Assembly: GCA_947579605.1 (NCBI GenBank)
Contig: OX388310.1
Span: 6,075,557 to 6,139,556 of the forward strand
Source: Athripsodes cinereus
Lineage: Eukaryota > Arthropoda > Insecta > Trichoptera > Leptoceridae
Direction of reading: 5' to 3'
DNA: 64,000 nucleotides
The position numbers and the translations under genes were made by a program. The first letter of the stretch is position 1; the number at the start of each line of letters is the position of its first letter. The notes beneath the pieces were generated by a model. It made no database searches, was not told where the DNA came from, and was given only the letters and a program-made list of their open reading frames with translations. Below are positions 55,105 through 64,000 of the stretch, piece after piece.

Positions 55105-55180
55105 GAACTCGGAATTATGAACTCGTAACTAGGAACTCGGAATTATGAGCTCGGAACTAGGAACTCGTAGCTAGGACCGC
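55105..55180. repeat. Degenerate tandem array of a GGAACTCG... unit
   Basis: GAACTCGGAATTAT, GAACTCGTAACTAG, GAACTCGGAATTAT, GAGCTCGGAACTAG and GAACTCGTAGCTAG follow one another, period 14. Confidence 0.7.
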
Positions 55181-57386
55181 ATCTGATTAAAATAGAAATT
55201 CAGAATTAAAAGAATATTCCATTCATCATTCAATTATACAATTGACTAATTAAATAATTCGACAACGTTTTACCTACCTTAATGGCGGATTAATCACTAA
55301 TTCACTGTTATAACATTATATATAAAAATCGAATGAATATCTTTATCATCCATTATGAATTAAAATAAACTTTTTTTATATATTACACAAAACTAATTTG
55401 ATTTTTACATGTCGAGTTGTCGCATCGTAAGAGAAATTTCAAACGACGTGCGGTGCTTTTTATAACTCGGCCGAAGAATGACATTGTTGCAAAATCACAT
55501 AGGCGACTTGTGGGTGAACAAAATTTTATTATCCACACTTCCTTTCCGCAATGTTGCAAACATTCAAAAATTCATATTCTTAATAATTTTAATGTGAATT
55601 AATCTGTCACATTAATACCCCTTTCCCCGGATAAAAAAAAAATTGAATAATTTTTTTTTTTTAAATACTCATATAAAATTATAATTCATACTATGTTCCA
55701 ACTCTAAACAAATTAAAATTAAGGAATCTATGACAACACACTGGCCCTCAGCTGTTAAATAAATTATGGACGCCATCTATGTTTCATTAATTTAACTGTG
55801 AAAAATTTGAAAATAAGAATTAATTTTCACAATAGGGTTAATGCCAAATATAGAAAACTCTACACCCTACGAGTATATATAAAAAAATTAATAAAATAAA
55901 AAAAAACAGTGTGTTCCCACGTTATTCCTTTAGTGTACAATTATATGATAAAATTACAATATATATACATCAGCAGATTTTAATGTACAATATTAAACTT
56001 GATATCAAATATTCAACACCAAATTAAATTACTAAATTTTTTTTTTATATGTAATAAAAGCTTTTAACGATTAAATAATCCAATTTTTTTTTTAAACTAT
56101 CAATATTCCTTTTTATTTACAAAATCATTTTATGAGAAGTCTTTATTGTGTATATTTTACAAACCAGACAAAAATTTACTTTCCACATGTAAAAGTATTT
56201 GACTTAAAAAGCATTATAAAGACATCATAAATTTTATCTATTAATAAAATATTTACTCATATTTATATATTACAATTTATATATTCAAACTTATATTTTA
56301 ATAAAGTATATTTACTTAACATTAATATATTTGATCATAAAAACCTTTTCAAAACAAAAGTACATATAATAACAATAACAATAATGTGTGACAATTTCAC
56401 AACCATTCCACAATTTCATGACATTTGTATCTTTGATCTTCCTTGGAAATCCAAATACCACCATGAATATATACAAATTATTATATTTAATTATATTTTT
56501 ATATTTTTTTAAATTGCTTTGTAGCATTGTTTCTCTGTCATGAGAAGACTTAAGATCGTTTGATCTACAGCATTATAAATATATATACCTATCTATATTC
56601 TTATAGCTTACTTTGTTTTATTTTAAGAAAACCTTCTTCAATCTTATTATCTTACTTAGTCATTCGCTTCATCAAATAATATTATAAGAGAATATGTCAG
56701 GCAAAAATTATAATACTCTGTGATGAGATATTTATGAGTGTACCATTGGTATAGACTCCATTTTGAACCTAGACATTAGAATTCTTGTTTAGTAAAAAAA
56801 CAATCGCAATCATTATGAGGTCCATATTCACTCCATTGCATCTATATCTACAGGCATACAATCTCTATTAAATACACATCCAAAAATATATCATACATTC
56901 TTCATCATATATTGGCCGCACACATCATACATATTTTTCAATCAAAATTACTTTCATACTATAGACACCAAAGTTAATAAATACTCAACTACATAGATTC
57001 TGCATTGACCCTTTCACGAAAGTTATTTCTTTATTTTTTTTTTTTATTTTAACTGAATATTACACTCCCATTTCACTATAGAAGTTGAAAACTCGTTTAT
57101 ATATAATTTATTTTTGTTTCATTATTATAATATCCTATTATTTATATGTGCGCATCCTCATTCTAAACGAAATGGCAACTCTTTATACGAGATTATGCCT
57201 GATTTGCACTCAATTCGTATACACTTTTTCATATGTATTATTAAGCAATTTATGTACAATTTATACATTTACATATTTTTTTATTGCTATCTATATACAC
57301 TATTGACTATAACATACTTATTTATATTTTTAACCTTTCTTTTATGTATAAACTTACTAGTTAATTTCTATTTTCAATCCTAAAAA
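55181..57386. other. AT-rich region downstream of pol; 3' part of the Ty3-type element or flank
   Basis: No env-like or other ORF. A purine run on the minus strand (GGGGAAAGGGG, 55618-55628) could be a polypurine tract, but no LTR edge was confirmed next to it. I could not find a segment here that repeats to the right of 61652. Confidence 0.3.
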
Positions 57387-60300
57387 TTACTCTTCTTTAA
57401 TTATATCTTTAATGTGATATTTATTTTGTGTACCCGAATCTATGTCTTTTAATAAATATACATTATCACTTAATTTTTTTATAATTATTGATTTTACAAA
57501 TTTTGGTGCTAATTTTGCTGAGAAGTATTCACTTGCTTTAGATTGAGCAAAATTACGCCTCCAAACCTCCTGACCGACAGAATAAGTTTTGTTAATTCTT
57601 CCCTTATTATAGTATTTTGAATTTCTTTGATAAGCTTGCCATAAATTTTCCGATACTATATTATACAACAAATTCATGTTTTCCAACCTCTCTTTGTACA
57701 ATTTTCTTTCCCTACTTATATTTTTATAATCATTTATTTGATCGCAACTTATATTGGCATGCAATGATCCATCCAATATATTCTCCCTACCTCGAGCTAA
57801 CAAAAATGGTGTGTATCCAGTAGCCAAATTAACTGAATTATTTATAATGCTTTGAACTTTATCTAGATACAAATCCCATTTTCTTTGATGGTTATCTACG
57901 AAAATTGCCAGTGTATACCCTATGGTTTTATTATATGCTTCAACGTTATTCACCATTGGCGTATATAATGTTGTATAAAAGATGTTCTGAACACCGTAAG
58001 AATGCATAAGGTTTTTGAAAACATGAGAAGTCAGATTTTTACCGTTGTCGGTAATAATCGTTTGTGGGACGCCCTCCTGTAAAAAGATTTTATTTTCCAA
58101 TATTTTCACAATCTCTTGAGATGTAGCACGTCTCAGCGGAAACACCCAACAATACTTAGTGAAAACGTCTACGACCGATAGAATAAATGTATATCCAGAA
58201 GATGATTTAGTTAATGGTCCAATTAAATCGACACTATACACTTTACCTGGTCTATCTACCTTCTTTCTGTTTTTCATTATACCTAATGGCGGTGAATTCG
58301 ACGGCTTATACATTTTACATTTTTGACATACTTTTACAACGTTTTTTATTTCATAAAACATTCTCGGCCAATAGAAATATCTGGCGATATTTTTATAAGT
58401 CTTAAATGTACCCGAGTGTCCATTTTCGTGATAGTTTATAATAATTTTTTTACGAACATCGCTTTTTGGAACCTCCTTCCAACTAAATTCTTCCGTCAGC
58501 GGATTATCATCCTTCATAAGTCTATACAATTTACTATCATCAACTTTATAATTGACAAATTTAGCTGGAGCTTCAATACAACCATTATATATCTTATCAT
58601 ACCACGTATCATTGGAATTTCCCAATATATCTAATTCGTTTATAGCCGATGGAATACGAGACAATGCATCGGGTACTCTGTGAGCAACCCCTTTACGATG
58701 CTCTACTGAGAAATCATATTGCGACAGCCTCATACTCCACCTTGCTAGTCGTCCAGATGGATTTGAAATTTTCGATAAGAATCTTAGCGCTGAATGATCT
58801 GTAATAACCGTAAATTTCATTCCTTCAATAAAAGGTCTAAAGAATTCAATCGATTCCATAACAGCAAGAAGCTCCCTCTCAGAGACTGAATAATTTTGTT
58901 CCGTTTTACTCAATGATCTGGAAAAGTACGCAACTGCTTTTTCCTCACCGTCTATGTTTTGATGTAAAGCTGCACCAATTTGATGTTGACTAGCATCCGT
59001 ATGTAATAAAAATGGCTTTGTGTAATCTGGACAAATTAAAACTGGTGCAGTCATTAACGCATTTTTGAGATCATTAAAAGCTCTTTCTGCCTCATGGTTC
59101 CATTTAAATGTATTTTCTCCCCTTTTTACTCTAAGTAATTTATTTAATGGAGCTGAAATCTCACTACAGTTTCTAATAGTCCTGCGATAAAAACCAATCA
59201 TACCCAAAAACATTCTAAGTTGTTTCAAATTTCTAGGTGCTGGATAATCTCTAATGCTTTTTACTTTGTCTGGATCTGGACGAAGCCCATTTTCATCTAT
59301 TAAATAACCCAAATATTTCAATTTACTTTTACAGAACTCACATTTAGAAAATTTTACTGTCAAGCCTGCATCCTTTAATCTATCCCTAACTTTCTTTAAT
59401 AATTTTATGTGTGAATCAAAATCTGGGCTCAGAATGATTAAATCATCAATATAGCAAAATACATTGTCATCGAAGCTAGGTCCGAATAACCTATCAGACA
59501 ATCTCTGCATCTCACTTGCCGAATTAACCAAACCAAAAGCCATTCTCTTAAAGTGGAATAAACCACGCCCTGGGACCACAAAAGCTGTCTTTTCACAAGA
59601 GCTTTCATCAAGAGGAATTTGCCAAAAAGCTTTAGATAAATCGATAGATGAAATGAATTTAGCGTTTCGTAAGTTTGTCAAAATCTTGCCAATGTTTGGA
59701 AGAGGATAATTATCTCGCTTCGTGACTTGGTTTAACTTTCGAGAATCTAAGCAAAATCTACCTGTTCCATCCTTTTTTGTAACTATTAACGTAGGGTGAC
59801 TCCATGAAGACTTTGACTCTTCCACAACTCCCAATCTGAGCATGTCATCCAATTCCGCATCCATTTTCTCCTGCATAGCTGGAGACAAAGGATAATACCG
59901 CTGTCTAATCGGAGGCCCTTCGGTAATTATTTTATGTTCAACTAAATTTGTACATCCTAATCCATTCTTTTCGAACGATATATCTTTGAACTCATCTTCA
60001 ATTTTCTTTAATTGGCAAACTTGATATTCAGTTAAATTTTGTCTATTTTCTATTTTACCTAATTCCATTAATTCATTTTTATCCGAATATTTAATTATAT
60101 TTAATAATCCTGGTGCTACATTAAACTGTTTCCAAAAATCTATTCCCAATATTATCTGTTGTTGTAAATCATTTAATATATAAAATTTTATAATATTTAT
60201 TGTACTATCGCATGTTACTTCCAGGCTTAATGTTCCATGAACATTCATTTTATTTCCATTAGCTACCGATATCAATTCTGTAACATTTTCTAGTTTCCAT

Positions 60301-60494
60301 CCCTTTCCAATAAAATAATTTGCTAAATCGCAATTAATTGCAGATATGGACGCCCCAGAGTCCAATAATCCTATAAAAGTTTCATTATCAATTTTAAATT
60401 CGAGATAAGGTCTACTATCTCCTCTTTTTGCACAAATTAAAGGTGCAATTTGTCTTGTTTTATAAAACAAATTTACATAATCTAGCCAGCTCAT
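57387..60494 (-). CDS. Ty3/gypsy-type Pol polyprotein
   Basis: 1035 codons from the first Met; the frame is open back to the frameshift site at 60539. Domains in order: aspartic protease with DSGA (45-48); reverse transcriptase with D285 and YIDD (348-351); RNase H with D500, the ERE block at 539-541 and D566; integrase with a zinc-binding H689/H693/C723/C726 and a DD35E core, D756, D816, E852. Near the C terminus KLAPKFV (about 1001-1007) resembles the GPY/F module start. No stop or frameshift is seen, so the copy looks recently active. It is translated as a Gag-Pol fusion by -1 frameshifting; the Met at 60494 is probably not used. Clade within Ty3/gypsy not assigned. Confidence 0.9.
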   Translation of the reverse strand: MSWLDYVNLFYKTRQIAPLICAKRGDSRPYLEFKIDNETFIGLLDSGASISAINCDLANYFIGKGWKLENVTELISVANGNKMNVHGTLSLEVTCDSTINIIKFYILNDLQQQIILGIDFWKQFNVAPGLLNIIKYSDKNELMELGKIENRQNLTEYQVCQLKKIEDEFKDISFEKNGLGCTNLVEHKIITEGPPIRQRYYPLSPAMQEKMDAELDDMLRLGVVEESKSSWSHPTLIVTKKDGTGRFCLDSRKLNQVTKRDNYPLPNIGKILTNLRNAKFISSIDLSKAFWQIPLDESSCEKTAFVVPGRGLFHFKRMAFGLVNSASEMQRLSDRLFGPSFDDNVFCYIDDLIILSPDFDSHIKLLKKVRDRLKDAGLTVKFSKCEFCKSKLKYLGYLIDENGLRPDPDKVKSIRDYPAPRNLKQLRMFLGMIGFYRRTIRNCSEISAPLNKLLRVKRGENTFKWNHEAERAFNDLKNALMTAPVLICPDYTKPFLLHTDASQHQIGAALHQNIDGEEKAVAYFSRSLSKTEQNYSVSERELLAVMESIEFFRPFIEGMKFTVITDHSALRFLSKISNPSGRLARWSMRLSQYDFSVEHRKGVAHRVPDALSRIPSAINELDILGNSNDTWYDKIYNGCIEAPAKFVNYKVDDSKLYRLMKDDNPLTEEFSWKEVPKSDVRKKIIINYHENGHSGTFKTYKNIARYFYWPRMFYEIKNVVKVCQKCKMYKPSNSPPLGIMKNRKKVDRPGKVYSVDLIGPLTKSSSGYTFILSVVDVFTKYCWVFPLRRATSQEIVKILENKIFLQEGVPQTIITDNGKNLTSHVFKNLMHSYGVQNIFYTTLYTPMVNNVEAYNKTIGYTLAIFVDNHQRKWDLYLDKVQSIINNSVNLATGYTPFLLARGRENILDGSLHANISCDQINDYKNISRERKLYKERLENMNLLYNIVSENLWQAYQRNSKYYNKGRINKTYSVGQEVWRRNFAQSKASEYFSAKLAPKFVKSIIIKKLSDNVYLLKDIDSGTQNKYHIKDIIKEE

Positions 60495-60535
60495 CCACTC
60501 CCGATTTCTTTGATTTAAAGATGGCCGGCTACTAA

Positions 60536-61651
60536 CTAGTTTTTTTGGTTATTATTTCTGTTCATGTTATTGTAAGATCTTTGGTTGTAAGTTCTAGAGT
60601 CCGAATTACCCTGGTTTCCCCTAAGATCATTATTTTCTAAACGTTTTCTTTTGAAACATTCCGAAATTAAATGCCCTGTACGATTACAAAAACTGCATGT
60701 TTTAATTTCCCTATTATGAATTGGAACTAAATTATTTTTCGAAGCAAAAGTTTTGTAATTATTTTTATGATTAGCATAGTACTTACTTTGTTGCTGTTGA
60801 ACATTTCCCGTATTATATGAACAACTGGGTATGGAAATATTTCCTGTATTTAAATTATCAGAGCGCTTAGACTCTACAACATTATAATTAGTTACATTTT
60901 TTTTAATTTCATTTATCTTTTCCTTAACATTTGAGTTTTTATTAATTTTTAATGACACGGACAATGATTCGAACTTTGCACATAAATCCATCAATTCCTC
61001 CAAGTAAATTATATTTGCCGAAGCTACCAAACTAGCATAATCCGGAAGTAAACCGTGCAATGCCACATCTAGAATTTCATCATTAGGTAATGGACAATTC
61101 AAATGTTTATTTTTAGACATAAGATTTAAAATAAATTCAGAAGCACTTTCTGACATTTGTTGCTTAGATGATAAAATTTCTAATTTCAGATCTCTTTGCC
61201 TACTTAACCCTTCAAACTGCTTTAAGAATTTCTTTTCAAACACATCCCATTTATTTTCCAAATCAGTAGCTCTGTACCATGTCAAAGCGTATCCTGACAA
61301 TATGACGGGCATATAACTAACAAGACTGTCTAATGGAATTCCATAAATACGAGCTAATTCAACCAAACGAATTATAAATTCCCTAGCATCTGATGTTCCA
61401 TTGAAACTGATTCCCAATTTACGAGGATCCATGAATCTTGTCGTAGAATCAATAGTAGTGTTTTTCAACAAAGTCTTTGAACTATTTCTCTTCTTCATAG
61501 TTTTTTTTATGTTATTTAATTTTCGAGTGTGCGCTTTAACACTTCTCACGTTATCCACTGGTGGTGAAGGTACGTCAATATCATTGCTAATGTTTTCATT
61601 AGACGAATGTACATCCTCCAAATTTTTATCTAAAGGTGAACGTTCCGCCAT
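60536..61651 (-). CDS. Ty3/gypsy-type Gag protein
   Basis: 371 codons. The middle (about 75-235) is an alpha-helical, capsid-like region with a GYALTWYR block (120-127) of the Ty3 retrotransposon-gag type. Near the C terminus is a CCHC zinc knuckle, C319-x2-C322-x4-H327-x4-C332, for RNA binding, followed by a basic and Asn-rich tail. It starts MAERSPLDKN. The stop lies directly after an A AAA AAC slippery site that leads into pol. Intact frame. Confidence 0.85.
   Translation of the reverse strand: MAERSPLDKNLEDVHSSNENISNDIDVPSPPVDNVRSVKAHTRKLNNIKKTMKKRNSSKTLLKNTTIDSTTRFMDPRKLGISFNGTSDAREFIIRLVELARIYGIPLDSLVSYMPVILSGYALTWYRATDLENKWDVFEKKFLKQFEGLSRQRDLKLEILSSKQQMSESASEFILNLMSKNKHLNCPLPNDEILDVALHGLLPDYASLVASANIIYLEELMDLCAKFESLSVSLKINKNSNVKEKINEIKKNVTNYNVVESKRSDNLNTGNISIPSCSYNTGNVQQQQSKYYANHKNNYKTFASKNNLVPIHNREIKTCSFCNRTGHLISECFKRKRLENNDLRGNQGNSDSRTYNQRSYNNMNRNNNQKN
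60539..60545 (-). promoter_or_regulatory. -1 ribosomal frameshift site A AAA AAC between gag and pol
   Basis: In the gag frame the minus strand reads CAA AAA AAC TAG. The heptamer A AAA AAC fits X XXY YYZ exactly, and slipping back one base avoids the stop and enters the pol frame at CTA GTT AGT. The heptamer abuts the stop codon (60536-60538). Any stimulatory stem would lie downstream on the minus strand; a GC-richer patch with GTAGCCGGCC is 7-16 bases on. Confidence 0.75.
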
Positions 61652-64000
61652 TTTGTATTAATTTTTCTATAAAAATTCAATTTGAATAACTTTTATAATA
61701 TCATCAATTTTGATTTAAGAAAATAAAAACCTATTCATATAACACTTACTCTATAATTGTAATATGTCTTTGTCACTACGTATCTAATATACATTTGTTT
61801 AATTGCGTATTAAATATAAAAATTTGTAAGCACCTAATGTTTAATTCACAAAGTATAAATTAATAATAATACTTCCATTTGTTCTCACTCATTTAACATA
61901 AATTCAAAACAAATGATTATTCAATTTCCAGAAATGAAATATTGTATAATATAGATATATTAAGCAATATTTTAAATTATTTTTAATATGGAACATCATA
62001 CGAATTTTTCCAAACTACATTTTAATATACTTTAAAAAACAAAGATGACTGATCGCATTGAACAAAATGCATCCAAAAAGTATAAACAAGGATTTATTAT
62101 TTGTTTGTATTACGCAAAACCCAACCTAACAACATCTCTCACTTAAGTTATTTATAATATTATTAAATGCAAGGGTAATGAAAAAGTACTCTATTTTTTT
62201 TACTTCATCGTCATATCGTTCCGTAAAATACTAATGACTCGCTCAACAAAAACAAATATTATACAGTATTATTTATGTATTCTAATACCTAACTATAATT
62301 AAAATTTCTTGATTTTATTTTTTTTAATTTAACTTTTACAATTTAATTTATTTTTATCATAAAACTAATTTATTATTTACGAAAAATATAATACCTAATT
62401 AATTTTGTACATTATTTCTTTAGAAATAAATTTATACACAATGAATATTTTTAAAAAATATATCTCCCTCCATTGGATTTATATAATTTGTTTTTAACAA
62501 AAAAATTTTGACAATAAAAATCGTCATTTGACAATATAAAAATCGATAAAAAAATCGTTACCTTCTCTAATTAACACTTAAATACAACTATAAATTTATA
62601 AATTTTTTTTTTTATTAAAATTACCCGAATATTATCAAATAGATTTTTTTTTTTTAACCTAATATTATTATTAAAATTAATTATTCTAATTATTTTAACA
62701 TCAACTTACATTATGCCTAAAATAATTTTTATCATAAGATTAATAAAGAAATTATTAGTACATTTATTTATATTCACCCTCAATCATTCTTAAAACTTTC
62801 TTTCCATCCTGTATATATGCAGATAATATTATAGGCATGGCATCAATATGATTATACCTATAACATAGTACCATGCGGTTCTATAATAAATTCACAAGCC
62901 GCTAATATTGATAAGTCATAATTTTGTTACACGCACCGTCAAAAAACATTATGTTGTAGGTATTTTATACCTATAAAGACCAAATTTTCAATACACCAAT
63001 CGACCATACAATATAAATGTAACTACCTATATACCTATCTGATTATTTTATGCTGACTTCTATATTTTAATATTGTAAATTGAAATTTTTTTATTTCGAT
63101 TAATTTTTAGTAGGTAATTGACTATCTTATTAAACTAAATATATGTACCTACATATATGTCTCATTGTTTTAGCAAAATCATGGCATTGAAATTCCAAAG
63201 AAAATACATATCACAAAATCACTTACCCCCTCCGTTGGAGTATATTGCTTGGAAAATTAACGAACTGCAATTCCTTACTTTGTAATGTCATGAAAATGTG
63301 AAAATGTCCTGTATAATTCCTTCAATACTATAATCTATTTTCCTTCTGTTATTTGCATTTGTTATCCTTCTGTTATTTTGTTATTTGCTGGAATAATTTC
63401 ATATGGCATTAATATACACATCACACATAGCACACAAAAAAATTTCCTTTTATGATACAAATATTAACTGAAGGAGAGTAGAATACAATTTATGAAACAA
63501 AATATATTTTATTTTATCAAATTCATAACCAATCAAATATAAGGCAATGTTTTTATTTTGTTTCTTGTTTATAAAATTTGCAAAATTGCTAGAATTATTA
63601 CTCTTTAAAATATTACAAAAATTGCAACTGCATTTAACAAATATTTTTCGGCGATTCTATTCTTTAAAAGAATAATCGAAAGCGAATAATACCTAAATAA
63701 ATTTTAAATTACCTATTGTAAGGTTTGTAACATCAGTATTATTTCTTTATTTTAAAAAAAAGTAGGTTATATTAAATTAATCTTTGCAACATTTCTTTAT
63801 AGCAACATGTGGCTGATAAAATTGCAACAAATTATATGCGATGCAAAAATATACTGTTGCCAATAATTTACATAGCTTCAATTTTAATTTTTTTTTTTTT
63901 AACAATTATTAATGATATGATTACATATATGAAGCAAATAATTTAATATTTAAAATTTTCTTAAAACTAATACTTATAATTATTGCAATTACAATGCGAC
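61652..64000. other. Very AT-rich region upstream of gag
   Basis: No ORF, LTR edge or tRNA-primer match could be established. It may hold the leader and 5' LTR of the Ty3-type element, or plain flanking DNA. Confidence 0.35.

Larger units (their letters stand above)
57387..61651 (-). mobile_element. Ty3/gypsy-type LTR retrotransposon, coding region intact, LTRs not located
   Basis: gag and pol lie on the minus strand in the order gag, then protease, RT, RNase H, integrase, the Ty3/gypsy order. Both long frames are open. There is no env-like frame. LTRs, primer-binding site and polypurine tract could not be identified by eye in the AT-rich flanks, so the true ends are outside these coordinates. 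Confidence 0.85.

Noticed and set aside
58214..59709. Plus-strand frames inside the pol region
   Set aside because: Antisense shadows of the minus-strand pol gene.
57387..61651. An errantivirus-type element with env
   Set aside because: No env-like frame on either side, and the gag has a CCHC knuckle.

Overview
The window looks like AT-rich, intron-scale nuclear DNA of an insect, most likely a moth or butterfly. The reasons are the mix of R4/Dong-type, RTE-type, CR1/L2-type and Jockey-type LINEs, piggyBac-like ends on TTAA, tRNA-derived SINEs, many small inverted-repeat elements, and one exon with insect-style splice signals. There is no operon, rRNA gene, true tRNA gene or CRISPR array. Lepidoptera is an inference from repeat content; I ran no database search.

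Host-gene signal is sparse. (1) 17761-18123 encodes a calexcitin/sarcoplasmic calcium-binding-like EF-hand protein, intronless in the part present. It runs directly into the 3' end of a CR1/L2-type LINE, so it reads as a chimeric or truncated retrocopy. (2) 32693-32759 looks like the signal-peptide exon of a secreted or cell-surface protein, with a phase-1 GTAAGT donor, preceded by a long 5'UTR that begins after a good acceptor at 31647. Everything downstream would be intron; no second exon was recognised.

Autonomous-type transposon genes: a 5'-truncated RTE reverse transcriptase flanked by a perfect 13-bp target duplication (2408-3537); a 797-aa R4/Dong-like reverse transcriptase plus restriction-like endonuclease just after a (TAA)n run (46041-48637); and a Ty3/gypsy-type gag and pol on the minus strand (57387-61651), joined by a canonical A AAA AAC -1 slippery site that abuts the gag stop.

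The rest is a mosaic of dead copies. Layout: 0-4 kb nested stack (inverted-repeat element A holding element B holding an RTE fragment), an RTE copy and an L2-type tail; 5.9-9.5 kb repeat family C, a Jockey/CR1 LINE and RTE tails; 12.7-15 kb hairpin element, SINE A, L2 tail, empty-site copy of element A, RTE tail; 15.8-16.4 kb a 291-bp tandem duplication; 17.4-20.7 kb chimeric EF-hand gene, twin-primed LINE, palindromic inverted-repeat element; 22-29 kb hAT-like element, 127-bp minisatellite, non-autonomous piggyBac-like element containing SINE B, and a TA-flanked element inserted in a family C copy; 30-32.8 kb SINEs and the candidate host exon; 38-45.5 kb family C and LINE tails; 46-48.6 kb Dong-like; 49-54 kb tails and hairpins; 54.8-64 kb the Ty3-type element in very AT-rich DNA.

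The elements interact. A roughly 200-bp family (here 'family C') carries the same 3' terminus as the RTE-like LINE family ending '...LSAYP', which suggests a SINE-like parasite and its LINE partner. The L2-type LINE machinery is the likely maker of the chimeric EF-hand gene. Several insertions can be ordered in time because target duplications or related empty copies are visible.
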